From Flavobacteriaceae bacterium (lineage in GTDB: Bacteria > Bacteroidota > Bacteroidia > Flavobacteriales > Flavobacteriaceae), in NCBI GenBank assembly GCA_016649785.1, contig JAENXB010000105.1, forward strand, positions 1-9,568: 9,568 bases of DNA. Reading direction: 5' to 3'. A program made the position numbers and the translations under genes. The notes under the pieces are model-generated. The model was not told where the DNA came from. It did not search any database and saw only the letters and a program-made list of their open reading frames with translations. Of this stretch, positions 4,520 through 9,568 are shown one piece after another. The number at the start of each line of letters is the position of its first letter. Positions within the stretch are counted from its first letter, which is position 1.

Positions 4520-7500
4520 TTAAAATTTAAACCCAAATCCAAAGGAAAAAATCAAACCATCATCACTGCCAAACAAACTGAAGGTCCCGGTGATGGCTTC
4601 GGCAGAGTTTATCCAGAAACCTCCTCCATAGCTATTGTGCCAGGCATTGCTGTCCTGGTTTTCTGCCCAAACCCTCCCAAGGTCATAGCCCCCAAAAATG
4701 CCGATTTGAACTGGCAGGAAGGAAGTTTTAAACTGACTAAAACTGTAACGCAGATCGGCTCCGGTAGAAAATGCGCTTTTTCCTGCAAACCTTTGAAATC
4801 TATAACCACGCAAACCGGTATCCCCTCCCAGGAACGCGGCCTGATAAAATTCATAATCGTCCCCTAAATTTAGTTGGGCCTGCACCTGGGATTTTAAAAC
4901 CAACCTTCTGTTATGGGAGAGCGCGTTATAAAATCCCAGATAGGGTTTAAAATAACCGTAATATTTATCTGTATTGTCCACGTTCAACTTTCCGCCTAAA
5001 ATCGCTTCAAACTTCATCCCACGGGTTGGGTTTAAATTGTTATCGTAACTTTCATATCTGTAGGTTGCATCCAATCCCGCAAAATAATTTCTGTTGAACA
5101 GATCAGGATCATTCGAATTAAATTCTTCGGTGATAAACCTGCCCGCGGTTTTATCTACTTCAATACCTTCAAAAGATGCCAAATATCCAAAATAACTTCC
5201 GAAAGGAGATTTTCTTACCAAACCAAAATTCCCTCCAATTTTACTGATTTTAATCCTGTTATAATCAAAATCCAGTTCATCGTCAAAATTTGGGGTTTCA
5301 TTACCAAAACCAAAGAAGTTGGTTGTAAAGTTAGGACTTGTGTAATATGCTCCTGCCGTCAAATTAAATTTACCGACAATATCGGCAAATTCCCCCTGGT
5401 AACTCAAATCGAATCCTTGTGTGGCAAAGTAATATCCCGCCGTAAAAATGTGCTTTGTGGTGAAAGGATCTCTTTTAAACCCATTTGTAGTATAAACGCT
5501 TTGGATCCCTATCTTAAAACCATCATCCGGATTGTAACCAAATCCGGGAACCAACGTATTTGTATTAAAGGTTTTTTTATCCTTATCAAAGGTGTTTATT
5601 TCATAGGTGTCCCGAAACCTGAATTTTGCATTTCCTTTAGATTCCACGGTATTGGGTTTGCTTTTGTAGTCGTAGATCTTAACTTTATTACCGCTATTGG
5701 CTGCTACCTTATAAATATCGTTATTCTGGCCGCCAATTAATCTAACAAAAATAAGGTTGTTGTCTTCCCCTGTGATCTCAAAAACATCATCATCGTCCAG
5801 GCCATACACCCAAATTTCCCTGGTTTCTTCTGCTTTATAGATCTTATCACTTACTACATCGGCTTTTTTACCGTCCTTTAATCTTGAAACTTTAACCCGC
5901 GTTTGATTATTGTCCGTTCTTATTATTTCTATATAATCATCCTTATCGGTACCTGTGACAATTGCAAGTTTAGCAAGGTGTTGATAATACCTGTTCGTGA
6001 TATCCAAAATATTGCTCCTTCTTGCTTTAAGGCTCTCAATAATATAATCTGTGGATTTTCCCCGCATATTTTCGGGCAATTTTGAAAATGCTTTTTCTAT
6101 TACTTCATCGGTAATATTTTCCTGAACGAATTTTGCCTGTTCCACCCAGGTGTCTTTGCCAACATTTTGCAATAACTCACGATCCAAACCTGTTGCGGCA
6201 GTATTAAACCACTTCACGTCTTTTATGTCCGGACCATATACGGCAAATTGATTGGCAAAACCGGTAAGGCCTCTTAAAGTTCCGAAAAATGCCCCGTCAA
6301 AATTTGAAAAAACCTGGTCCCTGTCACGTGGAATAGGCTCAAAGGTCCTGTTGCCTTCTTCATCTTCATATTCTGCCCATCTCCATTGATCCTGGTGCCT
6401 GTCCCAATCTCCTATAAGCATATCAAAGACCCTGGCCCGCACATAAGCTGTTTCATCCAGGGAATATTTTTCGTCACGCCGAAGCCTTTCGAACATCCCT
6501 GAAGTACTTTGAATATCGTGGTTAGGTTTGCCAAAACTATCCAGCCCCATCCAATCGTCTTCCGGACGTTCCACGATCATATACAATTCATCGCCAAAAT
6601 CCTTATTGAGTTTCCCTAAAGCTTTTTGTTTAGGGACATAAAACAATTGAGGATTGGTGTGATATATCCCGGCAGCTTCAGACAAGGTTGGGATAGTAAG
6701 AAAGGCATAGGGATGCGCTGCTGTATAGAAATCTTCGATCACATTTTCAGCGATTGTGTTTTCCAACTGATTTTCAATGGGAGTATCTTTAAAAGCAACG
6801 GTTTGTAAAAATTGCACCGCGCTTTTTTTAAGTCGGCGCATATTATAATCCCTGCCCAGACTATCCTGAAGCCTGATGGTTTTTGTTTGATGCCCACCCC
6901 CTTTTCTCACAGGAGTTAAACCACCATATAAAGTATCCAGATCGACTACTGGAACTTCAATTTCATTGCTGTAAAGTTCCCGGTATCTTTGTCCCCAAAT
7001 ACTTTTGTAGAGTCCTGTTTTTTCTGTATCATCTTTTTCGTAAATCGAAGTTTTTACCATTTGGGGGAAATTATCGGGTAAGTTCGAAACATCATAAGGT
7101 TGAGGTGCTGCAAAAACCTCTTTTTGATACAATAATTTCGCTTTATTATCCTTATTTCCGTAGAAACTCACCCAGGAAGAACCATCTTCAAAAACATCAT
7201 ATACGGCAAAACCTTGCTCCGGATACGCAAAAAGACCATCATTGCCCAGGGTTACATAATTCCCTTTAGATCCGGAACCGGCAACGATTTGTTTTATTTT
7301 GTCGTGCTCAATATATTGTAAAGTATGCTCATGTCCTGAAATAAAAATCAATCTATCCGATTTTTGACCCAAAGTCTCCAGTCTTTTTGCCATCGACTTA
7401 TAGCGCTCATTTTGGCGATCCTGAATAGATACCCCTCCACTGGTGCGTATTAACATTGCAAGCGAACCTAAAACAGGAATAGGGATCTTTTTTTGTGAAG

Positions 7501-8245
7501 GGTAAAGATGTCTTTCTAAATTGTATTGACCCCCGTGAACTCCATTGGTAAACAAAGGATGGTGCAGCGCAATAATAATGGTTTTGTTTTGATTTTTATC
7601 CATTTCAGATCCCACCTCCAACAACAAAGCTTCCCTGGTCTTAATTTGGGAACAATTGTTATTAATGGATGGATGTTTGTCCCAATCTTCCAGATACCAT
7701 TGAGAATCTATCACGATGAGCTGGATATCGTCACTTATTTCAATACTTTTCAATCCACAGCCGGTTTTTGGAGCCCAGGTAAGTTTGTCCCCCAATTTTT
7801 CTTCCAGATATTCCTCTTCCCTTTCCAATCCATTAACTCCCTCGTTGTACCAGTCGTGGTTTCCCGGAATCACGATCACATTGCCTTCATATTTTTCTAT
7901 GGCATCCAGTTGAGCATCCCACCTGTATTCTGACTGTTCCCTTTCCGGGCTATCTTTAGGCGGCATTCCCACGGGATAAACATTATCCCCCAGAAAAATC
8001 GTGTAGTTATCTTTAGCCTTAACAGAATCCATATAATCTTTTAAAGCTATAAGCCCTTCAGAAGTTCCCCCTGGAGGCGAATAACCGCCATCACCCAGCA
8101 AATAAAAAGATTTCTCTATTTTAAGGTCTTTGGGATATCCGAAATTTTGAGTGGGTTCACCTTCACGATATTTAGGATTATACGTTGAACATCCATAAAG
8201 GGCAACTGCAGCTAACAAAGTTAGAATTATGTTATTTTTTTTCAT
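4520..8245 (-). CDS. Lipoprotein with purple-acid-phosphatase-like domain, kinase-like middle region and C-terminal Omp85-like barrel
   Basis: The 1241-residue protein starts with a lipoprotein signal (MKKNNIILTLLAAVALYGC, lipid-bearing C19). Residues about 45-365 are a calcineurin-like metallophosphoesterase of the purple acid phosphatase pattern: GDGG (D52), GDNVY (D87, Y90), GNHD (N129, H130), IALH (H228) and GHEH (H305, H307), so all metal ligands are present and phosphate ester hydrolysis is expected. Residues about 445-665 contain GGGHQTKTIRL, a paired K473/K474, ERP at 559-561, GDWDRHQDQW (612-621) and PRDRDQ (639-644). These resemble the glycine loop, catalytic loop and metal-binding loop of atypical kinases of the HipA/CotH/FAM20 sort; this part is inference. 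Acidic repeats GTDKDDYIEI, GLDDDDVFEI and GGQNNDIYKV lie at 765-847. Residues about 895-1241 alternate as a beta-barrel, with an Omp85-type GLRGYRFQRF loop-6 motif at 1144-1153 and a terminal aromatic beta-signal ending FKF. No POTRA domain is evident. The likely site is the outer membrane. Confidence 0.85.
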   Translation of the reverse strand: MKKNNIILTLLAAVALYGCSTYNPKYREGEPTQNFGYPKDLKIEKSFYLLGDGGYSPPGGTSEGLIALKDYMDSVKAKDNYTIFLGDNVYPVGMPPKDSPEREQSEYRWDAQLDAIEKYEGNVIVIPGNHDWYNEGVNGLEREEEYLEEKLGDKLTWAPKTGCGLKSIEISDDIQLIVIDSQWYLEDWDKHPSINNNCSQIKTREALLLEVGSEMDKNQNKTIIIALHHPLFTNGVHGGQYNLERHLYPSQKKIPIPVLGSLAMLIRTSGGVSIQDRQNERYKSMAKRLETLGQKSDRLIFISGHEHTLQYIEHDKIKQIVAGSGSKGNYVTLGNDGLFAYPEQGFAVYDVFEDGSSWVSFYGNKDNKAKLLYQKEVFAAPQPYDVSNLPDNFPQMVKTSIYEKDDTEKTGLYKSIWGQRYRELYSNEIEVPVVDLDTLYGGLTPVRKGGGHQTKTIRLQDSLGRDYNMRRLKKSAVQFLQTVAFKDTPIENQLENTIAENVIEDFYTAAHPYAFLTIPTLSEAAGIYHTNPQLFYVPKQKALGKLNKDFGDELYMIVERPEDDWMGLDSFGKPNHDIQSTSGMFERLRRDEKYSLDETAYVRARVFDMLIGDWDRHQDQWRWAEYEDEEGNRTFEPIPRDRDQVFSNFDGAFFGTLRGLTGFANQFAVYGPDIKDVKWFNTAATGLDRELLQNVGKDTWVEQAKFVQENITDEVIEKAFSKLPENMRGKSTDYIIESLKARRSNILDITNRYYQHLAKLAIVTGTDKDDYIEIIRTDNNQTRVKVSRLKDGKKADVVSDKIYKAEETREIWVYGLDDDDVFEITGEDNNLIFVRLIGGQNNDIYKVAANSGNKVKIYDYKSKPNTVESKGNAKFRFRDTYEINTFDKDKKTFNTNTLVPGFGYNPDDGFKIGIQSVYTTNGFKRDPFTTKHIFTAGYYFATQGFDLSYQGEFADIVGKFNLTAGAYYTSPNFTTNFFGFGNETPNFDDELDFDYNRIKISKIGGNFGLVRKSPFGSYFGYLASFEGIEVDKTAGRFITEEFNSNDPDLFNRNYFAGLDATYRYESYDNNLNPTRGMKFEAILGGKLNVDNTDKYYGYFKPYLGFYNALSHNRRLVLKSQVQAQLNLGDDYEFYQAAFLGGDTGLRGYRFQRFAGKSAFSTGADLRYSFSQFKTSFLPVQIGIFGGYDLGRVWAENQDSNAWHNSYGGGFWINSAEAITGTFSLFGSDDGLIFSFGFGFKF

Positions 8246-8305
8246 AAAAATTTAAAAGACGTATTTTTTTGTAATTTAGCACTTCTCTTTAATCACTATT
8301 TTTAA
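8246..8305. promoter_or_regulatory. Divergent promoter region between the barrel fusion and the HD-PycTM gene
   Basis: Only 60 bases separate two divergent start codons, so both promoters must lie here or reach into the genes. On the plus strand TAATTTAG (8272-8279) is one mismatch from TAnnTTTG and would give a leader of about 20 bases, but no TTG sits at the right distance upstream. On the minus strand no box has fewer than two mismatches. The gap is extremely A/T-rich. Position is certain from the layout; the individual boxes are weak. Confidence 0.4.
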
Positions 8306-9493
8306 ATGACTGAATTAATTAAAAAGGCGGAAAAGTTTGTATTTGACTTGTTTAAAGAAAAATTACCTGAAACTTTTATTTACCACAATTACAATCATAC
8401 CCTGCGAGTGGTCAAAAGTACTAAAGAATTAATTGAGAATACCGAAACAAATGTTAAAGAGGAAGAGGCCTTGTTATTGGCTGCCTGGCTGCATGACACA
8501 GGATATACTGTAAAATTTAAAGGTCACGAGGAGGAAAGCGTGAAAATTGCAAACCGGTTTTTAGAAGAAAACAATGTAGATCCTAAAACCATAAATCTTA
8601 TTACAGATTGTATCCTGGCCACAAAATTTGATTCTACCCCGAAATCAAAATTGGAAGAGATCATCCGCGATGCAGACAGTTCTCATTTAGCCAAAGAATA
8701 TTTTGGAGAAATCACTGAATTATTAAGGCAGGAACTTCAGTTACAAAATATAAAAAACTTTACTCCTAATGAATGGCTTGAGGAAAATATTAAACTGTTT
8801 ACCGAAAAACATAAATATTTCACTGATTATGCGGTATTGAACTGGAAACCTGAAAAGGATAAAAATCTTTCTGTTTTAATTGAAAAGAAAAACAACAAGC
8901 TGCAAAAACTTAAGAAAGAGGAGAATAAAGCTCAATTAAAAGCTAAGTTCAAAAATGACAATCCTGAAAGAAGTATTCAATCCCTGTTTAGAGTTACCCT
9001 TAGAAACCACATAAAATTAAGCGATATAGCCGATACAAAGGCAAACATCCTGCTCTCTGTAAACGCGATCATTATTTCCCTTGCGTTGGCCAATATTATT
9101 CCCAAACTGGATTCTGTTTCCAACAGGCACTTATTAATCCCCACTCTTATTTTAGTGATTTTCAGCGTGGCCTCGATTATCCTGTCCATCATGGCTACAA
9201 GGCCAAATATTACCTCCGGGGAGTTTACAAAAAAACAGGTTAAAGAAAGAGAGGTGAATTTACTTTTTTTTGGAAATTTCCATAAAATGCCCTTTGAGCA
9301 GTTTAAATGGGGAATCAATGAAATTATCAAGGACAAGGATTATGTTTACGAATCTTTGATGTTGGATCTTCATTTACTAGGGAAAGTCCTGCATAGAAAG
9401 TACCAGTTGTTAAGGTTGACCTATACTGTTTTTATGGTTGGGATCATTACCTCGGTGATCAGTTTCGTGATCGCTTTTTACTTGCTTAAATAA
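8306..9493 (+). CDS. HD-domain phosphohydrolase fused to a PycTM (Pycsar effector) membrane domain
   Basis: The 395-residue protein has an N-terminal HD domain (about 20-135) with the metal ligands H31 (YHNYNHTLRVV), H63-D64 (WLHDTGY) and D124 (RDADSSHL), plus H74 as a possible extra ligand. HD proteins hydrolyse phosphate esters, often cyclic or other nucleotides. A charged, lysine-rich helical linker covers 181-220. Residues about 225-395 match the PycTM/DUF5706 pattern: the amphipathic SDIADTKANILLSVNA block (239-254), two adjacent membrane helices (about 247-265 and 275-297), NLLFFGNF (318-325) and a last membrane helix (369-394). In the Pycsar defence system such membrane proteins respond to cCMP or cUMP and damage the inner membrane. 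No cyclase gene is visible within this window, so the protein is an orphan as far as can be seen. HD fusion suggests self-limitation by degrading the signal, or a non-defence role. The ATG at 8306 is the first in frame. Confidence 0.88.
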   Translation: MTELIKKAEKFVFDLFKEKLPETFIYHNYNHTLRVVKSTKELIENTETNVKEEEALLLAAWLHDTGYTVKFKGHEEESVKIANRFLEENNVDPKTINLITDCILATKFDSTPKSKLEEIIRDADSSHLAKEYFGEITELLRQELQLQNIKNFTPNEWLEENIKLFTEKHKYFTDYAVLNWKPEKDKNLSVLIEKKNNKLQKLKKEENKAQLKAKFKNDNPERSIQSLFRVTLRNHIKLSDIADTKANILLSVNAIIISLALANIIPKLDSVSNRHLLIPTLILVIFSVASIILSIMATRPNITSGEFTKKQVKEREVNLLFFGNFHKMPFEQFKWGINEIIKDKDYVYESLMLDLHLLGKVLHRKYQLLRLTYTVFMVGIITSVISFVIAFYLLK

Positions 9494-9568
9494 GCTACCA
9501 AATCATTGCTTGTTATCGCATTTTCAGAAATAGGTTCATTCTTTTGATATATTATATTTACCCTTAAA
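9478..9568 (-). CDS. C-terminal fragment of an unidentified minus-strand gene (runs off the window)
   Basis: From the right edge the minus strand is open for 29 codons and ends in TAA at 9480-9478. The peptide reads LRVNIIYQKNEPISENA then ITSNDLVAYLSK, with balanced composition and a helix-like polar end, which looks like a genuine protein C-terminus and not random A/T-rich sequence. Its stop lies inside the HD-PycTM gene, a 16-bp tail-to-tail overlap. The gene family is not recognised from so little sequence. The alternative is that it is a chance open frame in intergenic DNA. Confidence 0.45.
   Translation of the reverse strand, partial: LRVNIIYQKNEPISENAITSNDLVAYLSK

Noticed and set aside
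4312..4530. A 72-codon plus-strand frame in the convergent intergenic region
   Set aside because: It begins inside a hairpin arm and its hydrophobic half is a translation of the pyrimidine-rich repeat; it overlaps the end of the minus-strand gene.
8245..8306. The divergent pair (phosphatase/barrel and HD-PycTM) as a two-gene defence system
   Set aside because: The genes share only a short intergenic gap. Nothing in the barrel fusion resembles a nucleotide cyclase, so functional linkage is not supported.

Overview
The window looks like chromosomal DNA from a marine or soil member of the Flavobacteriaceae (Bacteroidota). The evidence is low-GC, A/T-rich intergenic DNA, Bacteroidota-type promoters (TTG-N19/20-TAnnTTTG), A-rich leaders without a clear Shine-Dalgarno, a lipoprotein/outer-membrane-barrel fusion of flavobacterial style, and dispersed intergenic repeats familiar from flavobacterial genomes. 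This taxonomic call comes from pattern recognition, not a search.

Layout, left to right. (1) Positions 27-1483 hold a complete IS4-family (IS50/Tn5-like) insertion sequence with 18-bp perfect inverted ends. Its transposase keeps every catalytic residue but is cut by one in-frame amber codon at 837-839. (2) A strong hairpin follows at 1529-1591, then about 280 bp with no gene. (3) A run of plus-strand genes begins with a 48-residue membrane protein (1869-2015) and a 106-residue conserved Bacteroidota protein often labelled 'phosphoribosylpyrophosphate synthetase' (2107-2427). It ends with a Dps ferritin-like protein (2531-3022) closely followed by an MscS-type mechanosensitive channel (3037-3921). 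The last two look like an oxidative/osmotic stress operon driven by one good promoter. (4) Positions 3922-4519 are a gene-free convergent intergenic region packed with four kinds of repeat; the first contains the stop codon of the channel gene. (5) A 1241-residue gene on the minus strand (4520-8245) encodes a lipoprotein that joins a purple-acid-phosphatase-like domain, a middle region resembling atypical kinases, acidic GGxxND-like repeats and a C-terminal Omp85-like beta-barrel. (6) Divergent from it, 60 bp away, is an HD-domain protein with a C-terminal PycTM (Pycsar effector) membrane domain (8306-9493). (7) The last 91 bases hold the C-terminal end of a minus-strand gene that overlaps the HD-PycTM gene tail to tail.

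The two most interesting items sit side by side. One is the phosphatase/kinase-like/Omp85 fusion, which would place phosphate chemistry on an outer-membrane barrel. The other is the HD-PycTM protein: the PycTM domain is the membrane effector of the Pycsar anti-phage system, but no cyclase gene is visible here, and the attached HD domain could be a hydrolase that removes or senses the activating nucleotide. Nothing in the window shows that these two neighbours work together.
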